DNA of 64,000 nt from Impatiens glandulifera (Eukaryota > Streptophyta > Magnoliopsida > Ericales > Balsaminaceae), in contig NC_061868.1 in the NCBI RefSeq assembly GCF_907164915.1, positions 45,631,689 to 45,695,688 of the forward strand, read 5' to 3'. Position 1 is the first letter of the stretch. Every line of letters starts with the position of its first letter. Positions 13,348 to 24,300 of this stretch are shown here, piece after piece. The notes below the pieces were generated by a model. The model saw nothing but the letters and a program-made list of their open reading frames with translations, was not told where the DNA came from and ran no database searches. A program made the position numbers and the translations under genes.

Positions 13348-13352
<5 letters not shown>

Positions 13353-13441
<89 letters not shown>
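13353..13441. repeat. (AT)n microsatellite, about 44 units
   Basis: An uninterrupted alternating A/T run of about 89 bases. Such tracts are highly length-variable and the assembled length may not be exact. Confidence 0.95.
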
Positions 13442-13443
<2 letters not shown>

Positions 13444-13729
13444 TCACTAATCATATAAAATATATTTTTTTTATCAATAATTTATATATATTAAACGTAA
13501 TTTACCTTATTTATTAATTATATTATCTTTCATCATTAATTTTATATAAATACATTTTATCTTTTATTATACATTTTTTCTCTCATCATATATATATAAT
13601 ATTTTCTTTATTAGTATAAATAATTTTTTAATTAATATAAAAATTAACTAATTAGTAATAAATATTAAATACAAAATATATATACATACACAAAATAATA
13701 AAATTATTTCAACAATTTCAAGTTGTTTA

Positions 13730-13822
13730 ACGGTTAAAGTGTTTACATTTCATGCTTAAGATCAGGGTTTGAATCCCAAAACATTCAAATTTAGATTTTC
13801 AAGAATGCATTATTAACTATAA
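13730..13822 (+). repeat. Right copy of a dispersed repeat, tRNA-like
   Basis: Contains GTTTAACGGTTAAAGTG followed about 30 bases later by GGGTTTGAATCCC, spaced roughly as the A- and B-box of a tRNA-derived promoter, then a segment matching 13264-13317. It could be a SINE relic. It does not fold as a complete tRNA that I can recognise. Confidence 0.42.
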
Positions 13823-13849
13823 TATACGGTGGTGCAACTTTTAAACAAA

Positions 13850-15560
13850 AGATATGAGGCATCTGAAAGTGTGAGGTCGAAATTAGTGGTTAATTTTACG
13901 AGCATTTGAAAGTGTAAGGTCACGAGATGGAGGTCGAGTGGTGGGTGGTTCATCGAGTGTGATGTCAGAATTATTGGTTGGTTTGGCGAGCATCTGAAAG
14001 TGTGAGGTCACGAGATGGAGGTCGAGTGGTGAGTGGTTTGTCGAGTGTGAGGTCAGAATTAGTGGTTGGTTTTGCGAGCATTTAAAAATGTGATGTCACG
14101 AGATGAAGGTCGGGAGGTCGAGTGTTAGATGGTTTGTCGAGTGTGAGGTTGGGATTAGTGGTTGATTTGACGAGTATTTAAAAATGTGAGCTCACGATAT
14201 GAAGTTCGGGTAGTGGGTGGTTTGTCGAGTTTGATGTCGGAATTAGTGGTTGGTTTAACGAGCATTTGAAAGTGTGAGGTCACGAGATGGAGGTCGGGTG
14301 GTGGGTGATTTGTCAAGTGTGAGGTCGGATTTAGAGGTTGGTTTAGAGAGCATTTAAAAGTGTGAGATCACAAAATGGAGAGGTCGGTTAATAGATAACT
14401 TGTCGAGTGTGAGGTCGGAATTAGTGGTTGGTTTAACGAGCATTTGAAAGTGTGAGGTCACGAGATGAAAGTCGGGTGGTGGTTAGTGGTTTGTTTGACA
14501 TTGGATAAGAGGTCTGTGATCAAAATTGGGATTTGGTTATTGATTTCTTGAAGTGAGAGTAAAATAGAGTTTGACTAAGATTGGTGAGTAGTTTGTCGAT
14601 TGTGATGTCGAAATTAGTGGTTGGTTTAACGAGCATTTGAAAGTGTGAAGTCACGAGATGAATGTCGGGTGATGTTTAGTGGTTGGTTTAACATTGGATA
14701 AGAGGTGTGTGATCAAAATTGGGATTTGGTTATTGATTTATTGAAGTGGGAGTAAAAGAGATGTCGACTAAGATTGATGAGTGGTTTATCGAATGATAAA
14801 AATAGGCATATGAAATAGTATGTGTCACAAGATTAGTGTCAGTGAGTGATTTATCGAGTGTGAGGTCAGAATTAATGGTTAGTTTGGTGAACATCTGAAA
14901 GTGTGAGGTCACGAGATGGAGGTCGGGTGGTGGGTGGTTTGTCGAGTGTGAGGTTAGAATTAATGGTTGGTTTAACGATCATTTAAAAGTGTGAGGTCAC
15001 AAGATGGAGGTCGGGTGGTGAGTGATTTGTCGAGTGTGAGGTTGGAATTAGTGGTTGGTTTAACGGACATTTGAAAGTGTGAGATCATGAGATGAAGGTC
15101 GGGTGGTGGGTGGTTTGTCAAGTGTGAGGTCGGAATTAGTGGTTGGTTTAACGAACATTTGAAAGTGTGAGATCACGAGATGAAAGTCGGGTGGTGGTTA
15201 GTGGTTGGTTTGACGTTGGATAAGAGGTCTGAGATCAATTAGGATTGGTTGTTTATTTATTGAAGTGGAAGTAAAAGAGAGGTCGACTAAAATTGATGAG
15301 TGGTTTGTCGATAGATAAATAAACATATGAAAAAGTGTGAGTCACAAGATTAAGGTCAATGGGTGGTTTGTCGAGAGGGAATAAAGATACATATGAAAAA
15401 GTGTGAGTCACAAGATAATGGTCAATTGGGGAGTTTATGGTTGAGTTTGACAAGAGATAAGAGATGTTCATATCTATTGAGGTCGACTAAGATTGATGGG
15501 TGGTTTATCGAGGGATAAAAAAACATATAAAAAAGTGTGAGTCACAAGATGGTGGTCAAT
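13850..15560. repeat. Degenerate minisatellite, about 90 bp unit
   Basis: A core such as GTGAGGTCACGAGATGGAGG recurs near 13909, 14002, 14090, 14186, 14276, 14365, 14454, 14646, 14901, 14992, 15081 and 15168, so the base period is about 88-93 bp. Each unit also has a TTTGTCGAGTGTGAGGTC box and an AATTAGTGGTTGG box. A second module (TTGGATAAGAGGTCTG ... ATTGATTTATTGAAGTG) is inserted near 14500, 14693 and 15217, giving a higher-order pattern. The array is G-rich on the plus strand, unlike its surroundings. Short minus-strand reading frames show a recurring LVTHTFSYV peptide, which I take to be a by-product of the repeats. Confidence 0.85.
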
Positions 15561-16549
15561 TGATGGATTAAATAGGGTGCTTAGAGAATAAAATATATGT
15601 TAACATTAAGTTTAAGATAAACTTAATTTTTACAAATTAAAATCAATTTTAAATTAATTAAATTTATATAATATTAATTTTATCTAAAATATTTATAAAT
15701 AAATAATATTTTATATATATTCAAATGCATTGGATTCATTAGTTTATTTAAAATATTACTAAAAATATTAGTTATATAATTTATTTGAATAATTTATGAG
15801 AAAAAGTTATATCTTAAAGATCAAAAGTCAGAAAACTTTATATATTATATATATATAAAAAAAGTTAAAGTAAAAAAGAAAAAGTTAATAGTTATATAAA
15901 ATTAATCTAAGAAATAAATAATAATTACAAAATTAATTAGAAGAATTATAGATTTATTTGATATTGACTCAAATCCTTATAGAATTGATTTTTGTTCAAA
16001 GATTAATTTATTTGAATTACTAATAACTTATTTTAAGTTTGTAAATTCAATTCACTTTATTTTTAATTATTGTAAGATTTTAAGATTTTATAAATTAATA
16101 AACAATATTTTAGAAAATTAACATGATGTTTAAATGGATCATGTCGGGCCTAAGTCGTCGTGATGGGCTATGGTCGGTCGCTAACTGAATCCATGTTATA
16201 AGGACTTACATATGAAAAAAACAAATAAATGCAATCTTATTGAATAAGTTTAATATTATTTTTAATTCTTTCCAATAATTAAATTAATTATTAGAAACAT
16301 AGATTTTTATTAGTATAAGAAATATTTTATTACCCACTTAGTAATTGGTTTTAGATCGTGTTTATTAATAATATTCAAACTTAATTAAGATTAATAATTA
16401 TAAATAATAAAAATAAAAGAAAAAGTGGGCCCTTCTGATAGTCCATACATTGTATCTGCAAAACCCTCAATTACCTTATTTATTAGTTTCTGAAAATTGA
16501 ATTAAATTGAACTGAATTGAATTAATTGAATTTGAGGGTTTAAAAAAAG

Positions 16550-17048
16550 AAAGGATTTTTCAGATGATGTCAAAAGGCACATATGTACGCCTGGTTTCTC
16601 TTCTTCTTCATTTTCGATCCATGATTTTCGGCTGATATCAGAAACCTAAGTAACGGTTCGACCGGTTCATCGGATTAAGGTTATTCTTCTCTCTATCTGT
16701 TCTGTTCTATTCTTCTATTGGAGAAACCTTTGATTCATTTCTATTGCCGTGATTTTAGAAAGTAGGTCTTTTTTAGGTTGAATTTTGCAATCTGAAGATG
16801 ATTTTGTCTGCTACTGATTTGGGTTGTTTAAAATTTGTTTCTGATTGAATGTTTGTTGGTTTAGTTAGGTTAAGAATAATGCTTGAGTCTTCGGAATCAG
16901 AATTGGTATGCGTATTTGGGAGAAATTGGTTTCATGGAGGTGATTATATGTTGTTGAGTTAGGGTTTTGGACAGGCTGGTACTGAATTCTGAACTGGGAA
17001 TCTGTATAAGATTGTTTAATCTAGGGTTTACTTATATTGTTTCTGGTA
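16550..17048 (+). promoter_or_regulatory. Promoter and 5' leader of SH4-like gene
   Basis: Base composition rises in GC from about 16560, with pyrimidine-rich TTCTCTTCTTCTTCATTTTC near 16598, typical of a plant leader. No upstream intron could be fixed with confidence. The coding start is taken at 17049. Confidence 0.4.
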
Positions 17049-18317
17049 ATGGAAGGAAATTTGTCGTCTGGAAATATGATCCAGGGTGGTGTTGGTGGAT
17101 CTTATGGAAGCCTTGATCTTCAAGCTCCAATTCGAATTCATCACCAAAATCAAAATCAAAATCAAAATCAAAACCAAAACCAGAACCCTCTTAGCCTTCT
17201 TCAACATCACTCAATTCCTAGGCAAGGATCATCGTTCACCGATCAGAATCATCATACAGTCGGTTTGGGAGATTTCCCCAAGGGAGAAAGGGGGAAAAAC
17301 ATTTCCTTTAGCGACGAAGACGAACCGAGCTTTGCTGAGGACGATGTTCACAATGATCCTAACAGGGGTAAAAAGGGTATTCAGTGGCATCGAGTGAAAT
17401 GGACTGATAAGATGGTGAAGCTTCTGATAACTGCTGTCTCTTACATAGGAGAGGATGCGAATTCTGAATTTGCGAGCGGAGGTATCAGGAGAAAATACGC
17501 CAACATTCATAAAAAGGGTAAATGGAAATCAGTATCGAAAGTGATGGCAGAAAGAGGGCATTGTGTTTCGCCCCAGCAATGTGAGGACAAATTCAACGAT
17601 CTTAACAAAAGGTACAAGAGACTGAACGAGATTCTCGGGAGGGGCACTTCTTGTCAAGTTGTGGAAAGGCCTGAACTTCTCGAACGAATGGATCACGTTT
17701 CAGATAAGGCAAAAGACGAGGTTAAGAAAATCCTGAGTTCCAAACATCTCTTCTACGAAGAGATGTGTTCTTACCACAATAGTAACAGACTCCACTTACC
17801 CCATGATCCTGATTTACAACGCTCTTTACGGAAATACTCTGATATTCGTGATGGAAACGACGACGATGATGTGGAAATGGACGATGATAATGATGACGAC
17901 GATGATGAAGAAGAGTTTGAAGATGGAGGTGAAGGGGGGAATAAGAGGAAAAAGAAGAAGAAGAAATGCGGTGGTGTAAAGAAGATGAAACCTAATTGCG
18001 GGTCTCATCAAGAAACTTTCTTTAGTGCTCATACTAGTCAGACTGTGGATCATCATCAAGTAGGAATGTTGGCTGAAGAAGATGAGATGAAAGGAAAATG
18101 GATGAATGAGAGGAGGCTTAGATTGGAAGAACAGAGGCTGGAAATTCAGGCACAGACATTGCAGTTGGAGCAAGAACGACATAAATGGGAGAGATTCTGT
18201 AAGAAGAAAGACAGGGAATTGGAAATCATGAAGATGGAAAACGAGAGGATGAAACTTGAGAACGAACACATGGCCTTGGAGTTGAAGAAACGCCAGTTAA
18301 ATGCCGAGTTTATTTGA
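17049..18317 (+). CDS. SH4-type trihelix transcription factor
   Basis: One exon encodes 422 residues from ATG at 17049 (MEGNLSSGNMIQGG). A Gln/Asn run (residues about 32-46) comes from a CAAAAT hexamer repeat. The trihelix DNA-binding domain spans about 110-195: WHRVKWTDKMVKLLITAVSY, GKWKSVSKVMAERG, then QQCEDKFNDLNKRYKRL. An Asp/Glu-rich stretch (about 265-290) is followed by a lysine-rich nuclear signal (KRKKKKKK). A charged coiled coil runs from about 345 to the end, likely for dimerisation. This arrangement is that of the SH4 subfamily (rice SHATTERING4; Arabidopsis At1g21200-like), single-trihelix nuclear factors. The target genes cannot be told from sequence. It neighbours a trihelix gene of another subfamily on the same strand. 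Confidence 0.9.
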   Translation: MEGNLSSGNMIQGGVGGSYGSLDLQAPIRIHHQNQNQNQNQNQNQNPLSLLQHHSIPRQGSSFTDQNHHTVGLGDFPKGERGKNISFSDEDEPSFAEDDVHNDPNRGKKGIQWHRVKWTDKMVKLLITAVSYIGEDANSEFASGGIRRKYANIHKKGKWKSVSKVMAERGHCVSPQQCEDKFNDLNKRYKRLNEILGRGTSCQVVERPELLERMDHVSDKAKDEVKKILSSKHLFYEEMCSYHNSNRLHLPHDPDLQRSLRKYSDIRDGNDDDDVEMDDDNDDDDDEEEFEDGGEGGNKRKKKKKKCGGVKKMKPNCGSHQETFFSAHTSQTVDHHQVGMLAEEDEMKGKWMNERRLRLEEQRLEIQAQTLQLEQERHKWERFCKKKDRELEIMKMENERMKLENEHMALELKKRQLNAEFI

Positions 18318-21300
18318 AACTGAAAGTGTTATTCTCTTTATAAGTGTAGTAACATGTCCATTCTTTAGGATATAACTATAGAAACTGCAAGTTAAGACCA
18401 TTTTTTTTCTTCTTTCTTAGCAAGCTTAAAACATAAATTTGAGGTTTATATTTCTTTCATCACCCCCTCTCAAATGAAGTTTGGTGGTAAATGGTTATAT
18501 GATCAACTCGAGAGTCTAAACGGGTTGGTTGATCTGATCCGGATTCGACCCTGATTTTGGTATAGAACTGCTTATATAGTTGGTATGAAATTGTTGTTTC
18601 TAACCTGATTTGTTGTGCTCAAACAGAGATAGTCCAATTGAGGTGAATCTATCCAAACTGTAATATACCCATTTTGAACTTGATTTTTACGTCTTTATTT
18701 AATAAGTTTCATATAAATTCTCGATAGAGTATACAATAATCTAAAACATAAAATTAGGGTTTATATTTGAAGACGTCAGATGACATGGGGGAAACAACAA
18801 TGGCACATGGTGTAAAGGAGCAAAGTATAACGGCTTACCCATATTTCCCTTCATATGTGGCTTTCAGCTTATTTATTAATTTACCACCCAATGGACCACC
18901 ATTTTTGTAGGCCAATTCAATGAAAATTATTAATTCATCATGTACTCTCTTTCCTTTTAAATAATAACTCTATGCACTAAAGTATCACAATACATACTTT
19001 TATTTAATTCAAATTAACTTTAAACATCTGTTTGTAAGTACTAAACAAAAATTAAAGTTACAAATGTGTATCTATAAATTTTAAATTAATATTGTTTAAT
19101 GTTCAATGAATGATGTTTCTGAGATACTTTGTATTTGAAAATAATGCTATTAATACAAATTTATAATGATTTTGTAGGGTTTGAAGGTTATCTTAATCTA
19201 TTTCCTTTTAATATTTTATTTTGGAACTGCATTATTTGACAACCAGAGGTAGACATCTCCAATCTTCCTCGGGTCCTGAGCAACTCCGTTCAACTAGTTA
19301 ATTATTCGTTAAGTATTTTTTACGAACTATATGTTTAACTTGCGGAATCAGTTGCATTCCGAAAAAGAAACAGAACCCAATGTTCTAAATAAAAAAACTT
19401 GAAGCTTTAGTCGTGATCCAGTGAAAATAATTGTATTAAAAAATTAAAGGATCACAAACGGTAAAGGGTGCCATACTAGTTCTCCATAATTCAAAGAAAT
19501 AAAAAAGAAATAAAAGTTATCATAATCTATTTCCTATTAATATTTTGATTTTATTTAATTTTGGAGTTAATTATTATTTATTTTAAAATTTTAAAAAGAT
19601 AATAAGATCATATATTTCTATAGTTTAATTTACATTTAAAAAAAATAGCTTAGTGACCTATATGAACATTTGGTTGAGAATGACAATTTTTTGAAAATGA
19701 ATAAAATTAGTAAAATTACTGTCATGATAATAATATTGGCAAGAAAGAGGACCATGGTGGGGCTATGTTCACAAGCATTTAACCCTTCCACATCAACATT
19801 ATTGCTAAATTATTTATTGACATTTTGTTTATTATTTAAAATAAAATAACTAAAGTTAACATGCATTAATCAATATGCACATGCCTGTAATAACTTGTAT
19901 TGGACCCAAAAGTTAACTACCACCCTACCCCACTAAACATCAATTTAATTTCTATATTATTTGGTAACTATAGTAATTAAGGTTCTTTAATGTGTTTATG
20001 ATAAATTCGGCCATTTCGTGCCATTGCTCATTGCTATACATGTCTAGTTTTTTTCCTATTTTGTTTTTCGATTTTTATCATTTTGTTTAAACAACTTATT
20101 TGAATAATGAAATGAGCTTCATTAAAAAGAAAAAACTTTAATTTGTCAAGCTATAGTCTTTAAAATTTTAACTAAATACTTAAAATCATATTATAAAATT
20201 TTATTTGATTTTTCAAATGTTTTCTTTGTGTTTTTATTTAATTAAAATAGAAAAGAATAAATAAATATTTAAATGGGAGAAATGTGGGATTTGACCAATT
20301 ATTATTAAATTTGTTAATATAAACATAATTAAAGTATATTTCAAAACATTGTCCCAATAAAATATTTTAAGAATAAATAAATTTCTTTTTATTCAAACCA
20401 TATCCAATTTCGGATTGAACGTTTTCAAACAGCGAAATTTGTTTAACACTTGTAACATCTCTTTTCATAATTTCTTAACCTACAATTTTTAATTTTTAAT
20501 TGGGTTTTCAAAATAAAATAAAATATTACTGAAACATAATGTGGTCCATAATGATGATATTATAAAAGATATGTTATTTCATAATTCTCTCAAATAATAT
20601 GTCTATGTATTAAAAGAAATAAAAATTCATCATTTAAGGACAATCACAAAAAAGTTACATCAAAATAACATTAATCCAAACTAATAGCTATGAGCCCAAA
20701 ATCCCCAACATCACCTTATAAAGAGTCTCATACATTTTCCAATCATTTAATTACAAACTATTGGTTCTTAACAAAGCTTGCACCTTCTTTAGATTTTTAA
20801 TGTTGTATTTAAACTCAATGAGTCATTGTTTCATCATAAGGTCCCCTTTTTAATTGAGTCATCTTCTTCATTCTTCCAATTACTTTACCATATCTTATTC
20901 CTTAAGGCAAAATAAGAACCTACATCTCATTGGATGTGATATCAAAGTCTTCACCTTTGGGACTCTATGTTCTAGCTACCAATTAACACCAAGAACAAAA
21001 AGCTTATTGTAATAAAAATAAAACTCGATCAATACGAGACAAGATAACCGAGATTTGTTTGGAAAAACTCATTTATTAAATGCAATCCACATCACCTCTT
21101 TTTAATGAGCAAAATCTTGGACAAATCAAAATGACCAAATAGAAATAAAAGGGTTACAATTTAACCGTTTTCAAAAAAAAAGGAAAAAAAAAAAGTCCAA
21201 TTTAGTCCTAATTAAATAAAAGGGTTGGAAGGTCACGTAAAAGAGATTTTAATATTATTTTTCTTAAGGTTTGAACTGTTTATCTATAATGACTATATTT

Positions 21301-24300
21301 ATAAATATGATAACTATCCAACTAAAAGTAAAGATACTTTTACTAATTTTAACATTGATCTCCATGTTAAAAATAAGTAAAAAAAAAATAAGACTTTTAA
21401 GAAATGAATATATATTGTTCATTATTTTCACTACCAAAACAAATAATTTGATTTCATAAAGTAACATATTTGTATAGCTCTTCACTTGTATAAACTTCCT
21501 TTCATCGTGAATTTCAATTAACATACATTTTAGACATAGATGTATTATGTTTATAATACATTAACAAGTAAATTAAGGCATGAAATTTAAATACCTAAAG
21601 AAATAAAATAGAAAGAGGTAACTATATTCATCAATAACATATATTTAAATATAATAAAACACGATGTATTCTAATTCCTTAAAAAACTTCACTTATAATA
21701 ATTGAACCAATATCGGTTTTATTTGTTTAAGCCTAATACAACAATATTAATTATCTGTCACAAATTTATAATAAAAAGATACTCAAAAATTAAAATCTAC
21801 TTAATTAGACATATAGCACACGGATGACAAAGACAATTTATTAGATTTTAGAAGTGAATTATATATATATATATATAATTGGTTGAAAAAATAAAATATA
21901 AATATAAAAAATGAAAAAAAAGTAATTAGCTAGAGATGGTTAATCTTGTCCACATGGATGACACATGATGCATGTTAGAATAGTGTTCACATGTCTACCA
22001 TGTTCCACTTTTTTTTTGTCTTTTATTTTTATTTATTTTTTGTCTACATTACACATGCATATGTAATGTAGTAGTAACTTTTTTAACATGGGCCAGCAAA
22101 TTACTTAAAACTTTTTATCAATATTCATACAGCTAGCTATAATTAATTAATTAACCATGCTTAATTATAATTATGTTAATTAATTAATGATCTATCCCAA
22201 TTTTGTCACAAGCACATTTTTTTTAAATGAGTAGGGTATATTAAATATAAAAAGAATAGTTTAAACATAACAAAGTATGACATGAAAATTAAAAAATAAT
22301 TAAAAATAAAAAAAGAATATAAATATGGTATCAACCTATCAAGCTCATACATCTTTAAAAATAAAAAACGAATAATTCTCCGATATACTCTACCGACTTT
22401 TCATAACAAATATCAGAAAGCGTCGTAATAATATCATTATGAATGATACGCATCAGACGACTACAATTATTGAAAGTTCGATGATTTATCTTCAACTAGA
22501 TACTAGTTCACCAGAAAATAATCGGGATGATAACTCAAATATGCATTTCTGTCATATTAGTCGACTCAATCCAAACTTTACAGAACTATCCACAAATTTA
22601 GGCATCACCAAGTGAATCTCAATCACATTCTACACAAAAAAAAAAAAAAACAAAAAAAAAAACTATATATATTAGTCACCCTTGAGAATGTAAAAATAAG
22701 TGAGTATCTTATTTCACATCCTTATGACTAAGCTCGGTCAAATGAGAAAATAAACAAACTATGTAAACATAGAGTCCATTTTTAAGGCCCCAAATTTATT
22801 AAAATACTCAAAAATATAGTATTATTAATCAATTAATATATTTTATACAATGAATATTATAATTATATATTAGTTTATGTATATATTTTAATTTATTAAA
22901 ATTATAATTAGTATTATATACCCTAAATTTCGAATGTACATATTACATGACAATGGCTTACTATAATACATTTTTTTTAATGTATTATAAGTTATATTGT
23001 AACAATTAAAAATAAGTATTGATGCATTATAAGTTATAAAAAAAAAAATCTAAATTATAATTTAATCTTATAAATTGAATCAATACCCTTAGCTAAGGTA
23101 ACACAGACCATGCACAAATTAGGTTAGATGCTATATTGCCATTCTTAGCAGGTCTTTTTTACTTTTAGAAACTTTCTTCATGTGGGTTCATGGGTGGAGA
23201 GAGAGAAAGAGAGAGCATCTAATTTAAATATAAATATTATTATTATTATTATTATTTATTAGTATATGGAATTTAATTTTGTATGCTGCTGTAAAAGGGA
23301 AGAATGAGATATTAATGGTACCACATTTGAGAATGGGACGAGCATCTCTATCTAATTACAGGGTCAAACCTATCCTATGTACCTATATAGCTGCGATTCA
23401 AGAAAATATATATTATTTTATTTTATTAAATTAATAAATTATAATTATTTATAATTAAGTTTCTTAAAAAAAAAAAGTAAAAAAGTTGAGGTAACAATTT
23501 AATTTGTTTATGAAATTGATATCTAAAGTCTTATGATGACCTGATCCAGTATATATTGATGATGAAGGAAGTGTATAATTATATATATATATATATATAT
23601 TATTATTATATATATACTTTCTATTCTTATTTTATTAGTTTCAACTCTTAAATAATATTATATATATTAAAAAATAATTAAATGTAATAAAGAATACATT
23701 ATATTACAAATGAGTGACGACTGATGATAGAGGTTGAATTAAAATTTGTTTTTTTTTTGGTATGTTTGAAGGGATAAATTAATAAAATGTAAAAGATTTA
23801 ATTAAAAATAAAAATAAAATAAAAAAGATTGAGTAAAGATGGATGTTGCGTGACATGATTAACGTTTGATTCCCTGTTTAATTTATTTTAACTAATTAAT
23901 ATCTTGAGATTATCTTAATTGTTAGTGCAAACCAACTAATTAATTATTTAAAATTTCTTTAACATGAAATTAATTTAACATAATATTTTAATTATATGTC
24001 TATCTGCTGTCTATCCTCTCTCTCTTCATACAATCCCTTTTAAAATAAAATAAAAAAATTAAACCAGTTAAATTATTATTATTTTTAATTAAAAAAAAAG
24101 AAGTTAAAGTATTATGAATTATGACCATTTTTTTAATCTAAGATATTTTTTAATATTTTTAATTTTAAAGTGATTAATAATTTAGTTCGGACAAATAATA
24201 CTCCAAATTAAGTCCAAGCAACTAAGCAAGTATATATATATTTTAAACAAATTTAGGTCACATCTATTATTATTATTAATATTAATATATAAAAATATTT

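Larger units (their letters stand above)
9081..16550. other. Long AT-rich intergenic region with repeats
   Basis: I see no gene between the divergent TULP and SH4-like genes. The listed repeats are a TIR element (9922-10691), a TA microsatellite (13353-13441) flanked by two related repeats, and a degenerate minisatellite (13850-15560). The remaining sequence is AT-rich with no coding signal. Confidence 0.65.

Noticed and set aside
14730..15471. Minus-strand peptides with repeated LVTHTFSYV, as a possible repeat-protein gene
   Set aside because: The frame is broken repeatedly and the peptide repeats only because the DNA does; no start, splice or leader signals.
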